58,137 nt of DNA from a virus: the IMG/VR virus record IMGVR_UViG_3300014499_000006, positions 1 through 58,137 of that record. One strand, written 5' to 3'. The notes under the pieces are model-generated. The model did not search any database and was not told the DNA's origin. It worked only from the letters and a program-made list of their open reading frames with translations. Position numbers and translations under genes: made by a program. Below are positions 9,472 through 14,556 of the stretch, piece by piece (within the stretch, counting starts at the first letter, position 1; every line of letters starts with the position of its first letter).

Positions 9472-9653
9472 ATCCTGCCGCGCTGAGTTCTATCTTCCTC
9501 ACCGCCCAGTTCCAAACAGAGGACAGGTGATAAAGAAACTGTTCGCATTGTTGTTCTTGCGACTTGCACATTCTCAACTTGAGTTGATACTGAATCATTG
9601 TGTCCTCCTTTCTAAAGTCAAAGGCATTCGCTAGCCCAGACTAAAAGTCTGGG
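9412..9653 (-). mobile_element. IS200/IS605-type mini-element (internal tnpB deletion)
   Basis: Two near-identical palindromes bound a 242-bp unit: CCCAGACTTGAAGTCTGGG at 9412-9430 and CCCAGACTAAAAGTCTGGG at 9635-9653. Subterminal hairpins of this kind, without inverted repeats or target duplications, are the ends recognised by IS200/IS605 (HUH) transposases. Inside is a short ORF whose N-terminus is that of TnpB. The element has no transposase gene, so it would need one in trans. Confidence 0.7.
9443..9598 (-). pseudogene. tnpB: TnpB N-terminal fragment (51 codons)
   Basis: ATG at 9598 is preceded by a strong AAGGAGGACACA. The first ~38 residues (MIQYQLKLRMCKSQEQQCEQ, then LSSVWNWAVRKIEL) match the N-terminal region of IS605-family OrfB/TnpB RNA-guided nucleases; after that the frame jumps to about 13 residues and a stop near the right-end hairpin. 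All RuvC-like catalytic residues are absent, so no nuclease activity is possible. The open frame is intact, so a micro-protein may be made. Confidence 0.65.
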
Positions 9654-9674
9654 ATTGCGCTCCTCAACTACCGT

Positions 9675-9863
9675 TCATGGCTTATAATATTTCACTATCA
9701 AATTCAAAGCGTCTAGATAGTAGCAGTCAGTGTGATGTTTTTTACTTTCTGTTACCCCACAAGATATACAGATTCCTTTTTTGTAAGGTAATCCCATAGC
9801 CATTACACCAGCCAAAGTTTTTAACAATAAAGCCGCCGAAGGTAGCTTATTTTTCTTCGCCAT
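9675..9863 (-). CDS. Small CxxC zinc-binding-like protein (62 aa)
   Basis: Starts at the ATG at 9863 (MAKKNKLPSAALLLK), overlapping the last 17 nt of the metallophosphoesterase gene, with GGAG about 12 nt upstream. A C-terminal CISCGVTESKKHHTDCYYLD segment has three Cys and two His that could bind one zinc. Small phage proteins with this layout are common and uncharacterised. The longer in-frame start at 9938 would lie deep inside the upstream gene and is less likely. Confidence 0.6.
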   Translation of the reverse strand: MAKKNKLPSAALLLKTLAGVMAMGLPYKKGICISCGVTESKKHHTDCYYLDALNLIVKYYKP

Positions 9864-10539
9864 GTGTATCACGGGGCTCCATATCAATAACCCAAGGGGC
9901 GTTAATCGGTTTGTACCGTTCATCGCAAATTGAAGCATTGATAAATGTGGTATTCACATGTTCCATTTTACCATACCCGCCATGTATATGTCCGAATACA
10001 TGGATTTTTGGTTTGGTGCGCTCCACCGCTTCCATAAGTTCTTCACAGCCTACATGTTCACTGCCTAAATGAGGGTCTGCTTGATCCAGTATACCACTGG
10101 GAGGACCGTGAGTAATTAATATGTCCAGACCTTCAGGGATCTTATCCCAATAGGGCTTAAGTTCTCCTCGGCGTACATTAAAGGCCCAATCAAAAAACCA
10201 AGGAGTTTGAGGACTTCCATGTATTTTTAAGCCATCAATTGTAACTCCACTATCTTGTAAATAGATGATTTTACCCGTAGCTTCTCCCATTGTACCTTGA
10301 TTTATCAGGCTTTCAGCCAAGGCTCTATTTTTCTGAAAAAGCCAATCGTGATTACCCGCGACGATCACGATAAATTTAAAACGTTTTTCCATTTCACGGA
10401 GCCATACGCCCAAGGCAGCAACTTCATTTATACGCCCTACATTAGTCATATCTCCAGCATGAACTAAAATATCTCCTTCGGGCACCTGCATCTGACCGTG
10501 TAACCCATGAGTATCTGAAATAAAAACTATTTTTGGCAT
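9847..10539 (-). CDS. Calcineurin-like metallophosphoesterase (230 aa)
   Basis: All five metal-ligand blocks of the family are visible in order: FISDTHG (residues 6-12), HAGDMT (about 27-32), AGNHD (about 60-64), ITHGPP (about 143-148) and FGHIHGGYG near residue 190. Length and the GHIHGGYG block resemble the MPPED/YfcE-like single-domain phosphodiesterases rather than Mre11. Substrate unknown; roles in RNA or nucleotide end-processing or cyclic nucleotide hydrolysis are possible. Preceded by two tandem 17-bp repeats. Confidence 0.8.
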   Translation of the reverse strand: MPKIVFISDTHGLHGQMQVPEGDILVHAGDMTNVGRINEVAALGVWLREMEKRFKFIVIVAGNHDWLFQKNRALAESLINQGTMGEATGKIIYLQDSGVTIDGLKIHGSPQTPWFFDWAFNVRRGELKPYWDKIPEGLDILITHGPPSGILDQADPHLGSEHVGCEELMEAVERTKPKIHVFGHIHGGYGKMEHVNTTFINASICDERYKPINAPWVIDMEPRDTHGEEK

Positions 10540-10543
10540 AAGT

Positions 10544-10577
10544 ACCCCATTATCTATAATACCCCATTATCTATAAT
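10544..10577. repeat. Tandem 17-bp direct repeat upstream of phosphoesterase gene
   Basis: Two exact adjacent copies of ACCCCATTATCTATAAT. On the minus strand each copy reads ATTATAGATAATGGGGT and places a -10-like GTATTATA just before the metallophosphoesterase start, so it may be a doubled promoter or operator. No -35 is obvious. Confidence 0.6.
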
Positions 10578-10593
10578 ACCGCATGTATTTAAT

Positions 10594-10767
10594 ATGGATG
10601 AAGTTTACTGTCAATACGGATGCGGTCAACCAGGTAAGGTGTGGGGGCAGCGAGGAGATTTACCACGTTGTGCTAAAAAAATGAGTGATTGCCCCGTGGT
10701 TAAGAGGGCAGCTAAAGTGGCGCATAACCCTATGACTAAATTACGGCAGAGATTACGAGGAAGATAG
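10594..10767 (+). CDS. Orphan zinc-finger module on plus strand (57 aa)
   Basis: One of the very few plus-strand coding candidates. It encodes a Cys-rich head (YCQYGCGQPGK ... RCAKKMSDCP) and a basic tail ending LRQRLRGR. The CxxxCGxxxx...CxxxxxxCP pattern resembles the small zinc finger found at the N-terminus of phage HNH or GIY-YIG homing endonucleases, so this may be a detached remnant of one. No good Shine-Dalgarno precedes the ATG. It sits in the gap between two minus-strand genes. Confidence 0.45.
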   Translation: MDEVYCQYGCGQPGKVWGQRGDLPRCAKKMSDCPVVKRAAKVAHNPMTKLRQRLRGR

Positions 10768-10789
10768 GCTGTGAGCCGTAATCAAAATT

Positions 10790-11149
10790 TTAAATCGTCA
10801 AATTAAAACGTGATCGCTCGTTAGCATCAAGCCCAAAACGGATAATATCTTTTTTAGACGATGCAACATCTCCGCTATTAGATGCACTGCAATCCCAGCC
10901 GGTGTAATCGCAGTCGCCACGAGCAACAAACCAGCGACCGTCTTTTAGTTTACCCCAACATACCCAACTTTGTTCATCATTTTCACCGTCAGATTGCCCA
11001 TAGAGTTTTTTTACATCCTCGCGGGAAAACGTACCAATGGATGTCTCCGTATCTTGTGGGGCACGATTTGGCTTGATCGAAAAGCAGTTTCCACCGCTTC
11101 CCTCACCAAATACTTCAGCCCAGTTGTAGTCGTTTAATTCCTTTAACAT
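10790..11149 (-). CDS. Hypothetical phage protein (119 aa)
   Basis: Start placed at ATG 11149 (MLKELNDYNWAEVFGEG) because AGGGGA lies just upstream and longer in-frame extensions would run into the tRNA-Ala gene. The middle shows a beta-rich pattern with conserved-looking aromatic residues (SWVCWGKLKDGRWFVARGDCDYTGWDC). Proteins with a similar GxCDYTGWDC segment occur widely in phages and bacteria without known function. No catalytic motif recognised. Confidence 0.65.
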   Translation of the reverse strand: MLKELNDYNWAEVFGEGSGGNCFSIKPNRAPQDTETSIGTFSREDVKKLYGQSDGENDEQSWVCWGKLKDGRWFVARGDCDYTGWDCSASNSGDVASSKKDIIRFGLDANERSRFNLTI

Positions 11150-11164
11150 ACATCCCCTAAATTT

Positions 11165-11240
11165 TGGTGGAGGTAGACGGGATCGAACCGACGACCTCAT
11201 CGTTGCAAACGATGCGCTCTCCCAGCTGAGCTATACCCCC
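11165..11240 (-). tRNA. tRNA-Ala(TGC)
   Basis: Cloverleaf with GGGGGTA/TACCTCC acceptor, GCTC D-stem, loop TTTGCAA giving anticodon TGC, T-loop TTCGATC, and encoded CCA. First complete tRNA at the downstream end of the array. Confidence 0.93.
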
Positions 11241-11386
11241 AATTCATCTTCCTGCCAATGTGTTTCTAAGTAACGCAAAAATTTCTTTTTCTTATTTTCA
11301 ATCTTGCGGGTCGCGGGGACTGGCACCCTCTCCCTGGACATTTCCTTCACGAGTTTGACCTTGCTTAGTCTCTTTAGTTTTCTCAT
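11231..11386 (-). CDS. Possible small basic protein ending inside tRNA-Ala (51 aa)
   Basis: ATG at 11386 opens a Lys/Arg-rich frame (MRKLKRLSKVKLVKEMSRER ... KKKKFLRYLETHWQ) whose TAG is formed by bases of the tRNA-Ala acceptor/D-arm junction. No clear Shine-Dalgarno. It fills the 195-bp gap between two tRNAs, which supports a real gene, but composition alone cannot exclude chance. Confidence 0.35.
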   Translation of the reverse strand: MRKLKRLSKVKLVKEMSRERVPVPATRKIENKKKKFLRYLETHWQEDELGV

Positions 11387-11435
11387 AACACACCATAAAG
11401 CGAAAATAAACTTTTGAATAGATTCGCATAAATGT

Positions 11436-11510
11436 TGGAGAGGGAGACGGGAGTTGAACCCGCGACCTGAATATTGGCAATATTCTGCTCTACCGCTGAG
11501 CTACTCCCTC
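11436..11510 (-). tRNA. tRNA-Gly(GCC), copy 1
   Basis: Acceptor GAGGGAG/CTCCCTC, anticodon stem GAATA/TATTC, loop TTGCCAA with anticodon GCC, T-loop TTCAACT, discriminator T, encoded CCA. Confidence 0.92.
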
Positions 11511-11517
11511 TCAATTC

Positions 11518-11595
11518 TGGTAGCGTTGACCGGAGTTGAACCGGCATTCCACTGATTGAAAGTCAGTTTTCCTAGACCATTTAGAAGACAACGCC
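11518..11595 (-). tRNA. tRNA-Glu(TTC)
   Basis: Acceptor GGCGTTG/CAACGCT, D-loop with GG, anticodon stem ACTGA/TCAGT, loop CTTTCAA with anticodon TTC, T-loop TTCAACT, encoded CCA. Confidence 0.92.
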
Positions 11596-11607
11596 ATATT
11601 TAAAAAC

Positions 11608-11683
11608 TGGTGCGCCGTGAGGGAATCGAACCCCCGATTTTCACCTTGTCATGGTGACGATTTTACCGCTAATCTAACAGCGC
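11608..11683 (-). tRNA. tRNA-Val(GAC)
   Basis: Acceptor GCGCTGT/ACGGCGC, D-stem GATT/AATC, anticodon stem TCACC/GGTGA, loop ATGACAA with anticodon GAC, T-loop TTCGATT, discriminator A and encoded CCA. Confidence 0.9.
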
Positions 11684-11686
11684 AAA

Positions 11687-11790
11687 TGGTGTAGGCTTGT
11701 GGGTTTCCCCACGCTGCCGTTCCCTGTTCAGCCCCTCATGAAGAGATGACCTCAGAACAACTGTCACCGAGGTATCCCTCGGAAGCCTAC
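11687..11790 (-). ncRNA. tRNA-like structured RNA in tRNA array (~104 nt)
   Basis: Exactly fills the spacer between tRNA-Val(GAC) and a tRNA remnant. On the minus strand an 8-bp stem GTAGGCTT/AAGCCTAC closes the molecule and is followed by ACCA, like a tRNA acceptor end. Within it are CCGAGG(GATA)CCTCGG, GTGAC/GTCAT, CTC(TTCAT)GAG, GCTG/CAGC and GTGGG(GAAA)CCCAC with a GNRA tetraloop next to the acceptor where a T-arm would be. There is no T-loop consensus and no normal anticodon loop. Not a known family that I recognise. Seen in sequence; function unknown. Confidence 0.6.
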
Positions 11791-11797
11791 GTAAACT

Positions 11798-11835
11798 TGG
11801 TGGAGCTAGTGAGATTCGAACCACCCCAATGCAGT
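11798..11835 (-). pseudogene. 3' remnant of a tRNA gene
   Basis: About 25 nt including encoded CCA, the acceptor 3' strand TAGCTCC and T-loop TTCGAAT are identical to tRNA-Ala(CGC) at 12076, but the T-stem 5' strand no longer pairs and no 5' half is found. Interpreted as a broken tRNA copy. Confidence 0.6.
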
Positions 11836-11844
11836 CCCACGGCC

Positions 11845-11988
11845 CTAAACTTTTTCTGGTGTGTAAATTACGCCATCATCATTAAAACGAATATCACAAG
11901 ACAGACAATGCCAGCGCCATTCATTGGTAGTAGAAATCCAACCGATTTCCCATTGTTCTTTCTTACCGCACTTTGGACACTCTCTCAT
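11845..11988 (-). CDS. Small zinc-ribbon protein (47 aa)
   Basis: ATG at 11988 lies just after tRNA-Gly(CCC). Sequence MRECPKCGKKEQWEIGW ... WHCLSCDIRFNDDG has two CxxC knuckles about 24 residues apart, the layout of a rubredoxin-like zinc ribbon. Longer in-frame versions run through the tRNA and are rejected. Likely a small nucleic-acid or protein-binding module within the tRNA array. Confidence 0.6.
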   Translation of the reverse strand: MRECPKCGKKEQWEIGWISTTNEWRWHCLSCDIRFNDDGVIYTPEKV

Positions 11989-11995
11989 AAAACGG

Positions 11996-12068
11996 AGCGG
12001 ATGGTCGGACTCGAACCGACAAATCTTTCGGTTGGGAACCGAATATTCTACCATTGAACTACACCCGC
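11996..12068 (-). tRNA. tRNA-Gly(CCC)
   Basis: Acceptor GCGGGTG/CATCCGC, anticodon stem TTCGG/CCGAA, loop TTCCCAA with anticodon CCC, T-loop TTCGAGT, discriminator T. The following bases are CCG, so the full CCA is not encoded. Confidence 0.9.
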
Positions 12069-12075
12069 AATAACT

Positions 12076-12151
12076 TGGTGGAGCTAGTGAGATTCGAACT
12101 CACGACCTTCTCGTTGCGAACGAGACGCGCTCCCAACTGCGCTATAGCCCC
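12076..12151 (-). tRNA. tRNA-Ala(CGC)
   Basis: Acceptor GGGGCTA/TAGCTCC, anticodon stem TCTCG/CGAGA, loop TTCGCAA with anticodon CGC, T-loop TTCGAAT, encoded CCA. Confidence 0.92.
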
Positions 12152-12152
12152 A

Positions 12153-12212
12153 CATGGAACGGACATTGAACCCGCGACCTTTCGGTTAGCCACCGACATC
12201 TAGGCATCCATG
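12153..12212 (-). pseudogene. Degenerate tRNA, Ser(GCT)-like, D-arm missing
   Basis: CATGGA/TCCATG acceptor-like stem, T-arm GCGGG-TTCAATG-TCCGT and an anticodon-like hairpin with loop TGGCTAA (GCT) are present, but only about ten bases separate the acceptor from the anticodon stem, so the D-arm is absent and total length is about 60 nt. No CCA. Read as a decaying tRNA; a functional D-armless tRNA is less likely. Confidence 0.45.
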
Positions 12213-12224
12213 AACTTCTAAACT

Positions 12225-12299
12225 TGGAGCGGAAGGCGGGATTTGAACCCGCGACCCCTTCCTTGGCAAGGAAATATTCTACCGCTGAACTACTTCCGC
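12225..12299 (-). tRNA. tRNA-Gly(GCC), copy 2
   Basis: Acceptor GCGGAAG/CTTCCGC, anticodon stem TTTCC/GGAAG, loop TTGCCAA with anticodon GCC, T-loop TTCAAAT, discriminator T and encoded CCA. Clearly different in sequence from copy 1 at 11436. Confidence 0.92.
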
Positions 12300-12305
12300 A
12301 AAATC

Positions 12306-12381
12306 TGGTGGAGCTAGTCGGGTTCGAACCGACGGCCTTAATCATGCCATGATTACGCGCTCCCAACTGCGCCATAGCCCC
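12306..12381 (-). tRNA. tRNA-Ala(GGC)
   Basis: Acceptor GGGGCTA/TAGCTCC, anticodon stem TAATC/GATTA, loop ATGGCAT with anticodon GGC, T-loop TTCGAAC, encoded CCA. Confidence 0.9.
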
Positions 12382-12389
12382 ACGGTTAT

Positions 12390-12445
12390 CAGCGGTTGTA
12401 CTGAGCCATGTCCCCCAACCGCTGACCTTGCCGAACATGGTCAGC
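12390..12445 (-). ncRNA. Two-hairpin RNA between tRNA-Glu and tRNA-Ala
   Basis: Minus strand shows GCTGACC/GGTCAGC (7 bp, 11-nt loop) followed, sharing CAGC, by CAGCGGTTG/CAACCGCTG (9 bp, 17-nt loop). The loops contain ATGT and ACAT, so a loop-loop kissing contact or an alternative fold is possible. No coding sense. Could be a processing signal or a small RNA; stems are seen directly, role unknown. Confidence 0.45.
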
Positions 12446-12452
12446 CAAAATC

Positions 12453-12528
12453 TGGTAGCGCACGCGGGATTTGAACCCACATTTCACACGCTGAGAACGT
12501 GGTTGCCTAGCCGTTAGCAGAGTGCGCC
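12453..12528 (-). tRNA. tRNA-Glu(CTC)
   Basis: Acceptor GGCGCAC/GTGCGCT, anticodon stem CACG/CGTG, loop TTCTCAG with anticodon CTC, T-loop TTCAAAT, encoded CCA. Same acceptor start and D-arm style as tRNA-Glu(TTC). Confidence 0.9.
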
Positions 12529-12539
12529 ATATCTAAACT

Positions 12540-12616
12540 TGGAGCGGACTACGGGCGACGATACCATTACCTCCGGTTTGGAAGACCAGCGCTCTACCAG
12601 CGTGAGCTAAGCCCGC
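12540..12616 (-). tRNA. tRNA-Gly(TCC), atypical T-loop
   Basis: Acceptor GCGGGCT/AGTCCGC, D-stem GCTC, anticodon stem CTGGT/ACCGG, loop CTTCCAA with anticodon TCC, discriminator T, encoded CCA. The T-arm reads ATGGTATCGTCGCCCGT rather than the usual TTCGAAT loop, so function may be impaired. Its first bases include the stop codon of the HNH gene. Confidence 0.8.
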
Positions 12617-13044
12617 TTTTTATTTCGCTTTTGTCGGCATTCTTTGCATTGCCTTTGTAAGCCGTTCCAAATAGCGGAATTTTTTTGAAATTCATCGACT
12701 GAAAGAAACTGTTTATGTTCCGTACACCAACTTGTTCCTTCCGGTCCTACTGATCTAAGACTCATTTTGGTCTTATTGATCTGTCTAGCTGCGCCCGAAT
12801 TACATGCGCGATGCGAAAAAGCAATATTTTCCAAATCCCAATATAAATCTGGGGATGCGTACAACCACGGTTTTTTATGCTCAATACTAAAATCTTCAAC
12901 CGTTTCAAGCTTTAGACCGCAGCGAAAACAGTTGTCCGCCCCAGCTTGCTGCATGTATTTGAAGAGTAAAAGACGCGCCAATCTGTAGTTGGCGGTTCCT
13001 CGACTCATTCCTAATTGTCTTTGAACTTCTTTTTGACTTGTCAC
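12607..13044 (-). CDS. HNH endonuclease, homing type (145 aa)
   Basis: Central HNH/zinc core at about residues 37-85: CFRCGLKL, then FSIEHKKPW (first His), DLENIAFSHRACN (Asn and His), followed by a C-terminal CxxH ... CKEC zinc knuckle. Residues before it (MSRGTANYRLARLL) look like a helix-turn-helix DNA-binding segment. Start chosen at GTG 13044 because GAGAGG lies 6 nt upstream and the hairpin ends exactly there; a TTG at 13080 is possible. Lies between the RNase P RNA and tRNA-Gly(TCC); its last two codons and stop overlap the tRNA. Phage HNH proteins of this kind are selfish nicking or cleaving endonucleases. Confidence 0.8.
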   Translation of the reverse strand: MTSQKEVQRQLGMSRGTANYRLARLLLFKYMQQAGADNCFRCGLKLETVEDFSIEHKKPWLYASPDLYWDLENIAFSHRACNSGAARQINKTKMSLRSVGPEGTSWCTEHKQFLSVDEFQKNSAIWNGLQRQCKECRQKRNKKRA

Positions 13045-13071
13045 GAGCGACCTCTCTAATATAGGTCGCTC
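13045..13071 (-). promoter_or_regulatory. RBS-sequestering hairpin of HNH gene
   Basis: Perfect 9-bp stem GAGCGACCT/AGGTCGCTC with a 9-nt loop; the Shine-Dalgarno GAGAGG spans loop and stem and the GTG start follows the stem directly. T4 homing endonucleases such as I-TevI are known to be silenced on read-through transcripts by this kind of hairpin. Confidence 0.55.
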
Positions 13072-13094
13072 ATAGTTCAAAAACTCATAAACTT

Positions 13095-13474
13095 GTACCA
13101 GTCCTATTAGCCGGGGTTCTGTTCCGCTTGCGCGGCGACAACCATTCGTCTAGGCGTTGAATTACTCCAACGCTCAAGCATGCTACCCGCTGATTCATAA
13201 CGGAACGAGTAGTTCCTGTCAGCCTATTTGCACTTGCTTCCCGTGAAGATTGCTCGTTTCACCCACATCAGGGGACTTGGTCGGGCATTTCACATCAACA
13301 CTACCGACGTGAATCTTACGCGCTTCCAAGCACACCTTCTGTGACTCGTCTCTGTAGCTCTAATTGTCAACGGCTTGCGCCGTCGCCGGGGAGTTACCCC
13401 GCACGGTACTCTATGAAGCCCCGAACTTTCCCTCCCGCAGAAACTTCCTGCCAGCGGTTGTCCCGAACTGGTAC
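13095..13474 (-). ncRNA. rnpB: RNase P RNA, bacterial type A (complete)
   Basis: A full catalytic RNase P RNA. P1 is formed by the ends GTACCAGTTC and GGACTGGTAC (10 bp). Conserved region I reads GGGAGGGAAAGTTCGGGGC then TTCATAGAG (13409-13435), followed by GTGCGGGGTAACTCCCCG. CAGAGACGAGTCACAGAA, the ACGAGCAATCT/GCAAATAGG block, the P15 loop CGGGTAGCATGCTTGAG with the GGT that pairs with tRNA CCA, CCTAGACGAATGGTTGTC, and the 3' core AACAGAACCCCGGCTAAT (P4 strand) are all present in the canonical order and spacing of E. coli M1 RNA. It would process tRNA 5' ends, normally with the host RnpA protein; no rnpA is seen here. Begins 3 nt after tRNA-Cys. Confidence 0.95.
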
Positions 13475-13477
13475 ATT

Positions 13478-13554
13478 TGGAGGATGGAGAGGGAATTGAA
13501 CCCCCGCATGACTCCCTTTGCAGGGGAGCGCCTTTCCTACTTGGCTATCCATCC
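13478..13554 (-). tRNA. tRNA-Cys(GCA), copy 1
   Basis: Acceptor GGATGGA/TCCATCC, anticodon stem CTCCC/GGGAG, loop CTGCAAA with anticodon GCA, T-loop TTCAATT, discriminator T and encoded CCA. Its CCA is separated from the RNase P RNA by only three bases. Confidence 0.92.
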
Positions 13555-13558
13555 AAAC

Positions 13559-13771
13559 TTACTTGCCGCGCACGATCTTCAAAACTTCACGCGGCGAAAC
13601 TTTTTCTGCTACCGTCTCCGACATCCGAGACATCATTCTCTTAGGAACGTCGTAGTGGTCTTTGTGAAACCAGCAACGCTTAATACCCAACTGCCGCGCT
13701 GCTTCATGTAGATTCTCTTTCGAGTACGGCACCGTGATCAGATGCCGCTGTTCATCGTAGAGAATCTTCAC
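13559..13771 (-). CDS. DUF4031-like protein (70 aa)
   Basis: Short protein whose centre, LHEAARQLGIKRCWFHKDHYDV, matches the typical DUF4031 pattern (LH.FA..LGI...WF....HYD.P). Starts with GTG preceded by GGAGAGAC. DUF4031 proteins are small, found in phages and bacteria, and have no established function. It ends 4 nt before tRNA-Cys and starts 7 nt after the GIY-YIG gene, so it is part of the array transcript. Confidence 0.75.
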   Translation of the reverse strand: MKILYDEQRHLITVPYSKENLHEAARQLGIKRCWFHKDHYDVPKRMMSRMSETVAEKVSPREVLKIVRGK

Positions 13772-13778
13772 GTCTCTC

Positions 13779-14429
13779 CTAAAATTTCATCCGGCGACCA
13801 ATCAACCAACCTTGTTCAATGTGGCTATTGATCTCGTCCGGTGAGACAGGCTTTGATCTCTGCGATTCGAGATGATACATCCACTGTTTTCCAAAGCGTC
13901 CGTTGCTCTTACCTTTATGCGTTTCGCTAAGTCTAGCCTTTGTCTCGGCGGTATGATGCTGTCCTGTCCACTTTTGTAACATCGAAGGAATTCGAGCTTT
14001 GTAGTCTTGAGTACGATACTGTCTAACTCGATTGATCCTGTCAGTAAATCGCTTCTTTACCTTTGGGTCAGTTTTTATTTTTCCAATTGTAACCCGATTT
14101 CCTTTCACGCCGTTCTCGTTCGAGTTATTCAATCCCTTACGATTGATCCAGTCAAACCCACCTTCACCGCCAGCTTTCAGGTTGTAACACAGTGGATCAA
14201 CTTTCGCTTCAACCACGAGTTTCTTTTCGAGATCGAAAGCTTCTCTCTGGATTTCAAAGACAGCCAAAATTTCCTTGCGAAAATTCTGCTCTCCGTACTT
14301 CGCAACGGCTCGTTTGATGAACTTCCCAGAACCAAGGTAGTCATCATTCGGATTGTCCGTCTTGTGGACACCGATGTAGAACTTGCCGTTGACCAGATTC
14401 ACAGTTTTGTAGACTGTGTATTTCATCAT
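13779..14429 (-). CDS. GIY-YIG homing endonuclease with NUMOD3 motif (216 aa)
   Basis: N-terminal GIY-YIG nuclease: the two signature strands appear as TVYK (residues 4-7) and KFYIGVHKT (16-24), then R and E in the helices (REAFDLEKKLV) and the YNL Asn. The linker is basic, and residues about 170-195 carry a NUMOD3-type DNA-binding motif (HTAETKARLSETHKGK). This is the architecture of T4 Seg/I-Tev-like free-standing homing endonucleases. Start at ATG 14429 with AGGAAGG just upstream, inside a hairpin. Sits between tRNA-Asp and the DUF4031 gene. Confidence 0.85.
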   Translation of the reverse strand: MMKYTVYKTVNLVNGKFYIGVHKTDNPNDDYLGSGKFIKRAVAKYGEQNFRKEILAVFEIQREAFDLEKKLVVEAKVDPLCYNLKAGGEGGFDWINRKGLNNSNENGVKGNRVTIGKIKTDPKVKKRFTDRINRVRQYRTQDYKARIPSMLQKWTGQHHTAETKARLSETHKGKSNGRFGKQWMYHLESQRSKPVSPDEINSHIEQGWLIGRRMKF

Positions 14430-14433
14430 GAAC

Positions 14434-14465
14434 CTTCCTGAGTACTCTACTTAATACTCAGGAAG
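14434..14465 (-). promoter_or_regulatory. RBS-sequestering hairpin of GIY-YIG gene
   Basis: Perfect 11-bp stem CTTCCTGAGTA/TACTCAGGAAG with a 10-nt loop; the Shine-Dalgarno AGGAAGG lies in the 3' strand of the stem, 4-5 nt before the ATG. The hairpin would hide the site on a full-length tRNA-array transcript. Confidence 0.6.
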
Positions 14466-14474
14466 TCACGAAAG

Positions 14475-14552
14475 CGGTGTGTACGGGATTTGAACCCGTG
14501 TGATATCTTCCGTGACAGGGAAGCGAGGAAGACCAGACTCCTCCAACACACC
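14475..14552 (-). tRNA. tRNA-Asp(GTC)
   Basis: Acceptor GGTGTGT/ACACACC, anticodon stem CTTCC/GGAAG, loop CTGTCAC with anticodon GTC, T-loop TTCAAAT, discriminator G as usual for Asp. CCA is not encoded. Confidence 0.9.
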
Positions 14553-14556
14553 AAAC

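Noticed and set aside
11687-11790. Hammerhead, HDV-like or twister ribozyme
   Set aside because: None of the conserved catalytic core sequences is present; only generic stems with GNRA loop.
12142-12480. 112-codon minus-strand frame
   Set aside because: Reads straight through four tRNA-type loci; the tRNAs explain the sequence.
13364-13711. 115-codon plus-strand frame
   Set aside because: Runs antisense through the RNase P RNA, tRNA-Cys and the DUF4031-like gene.
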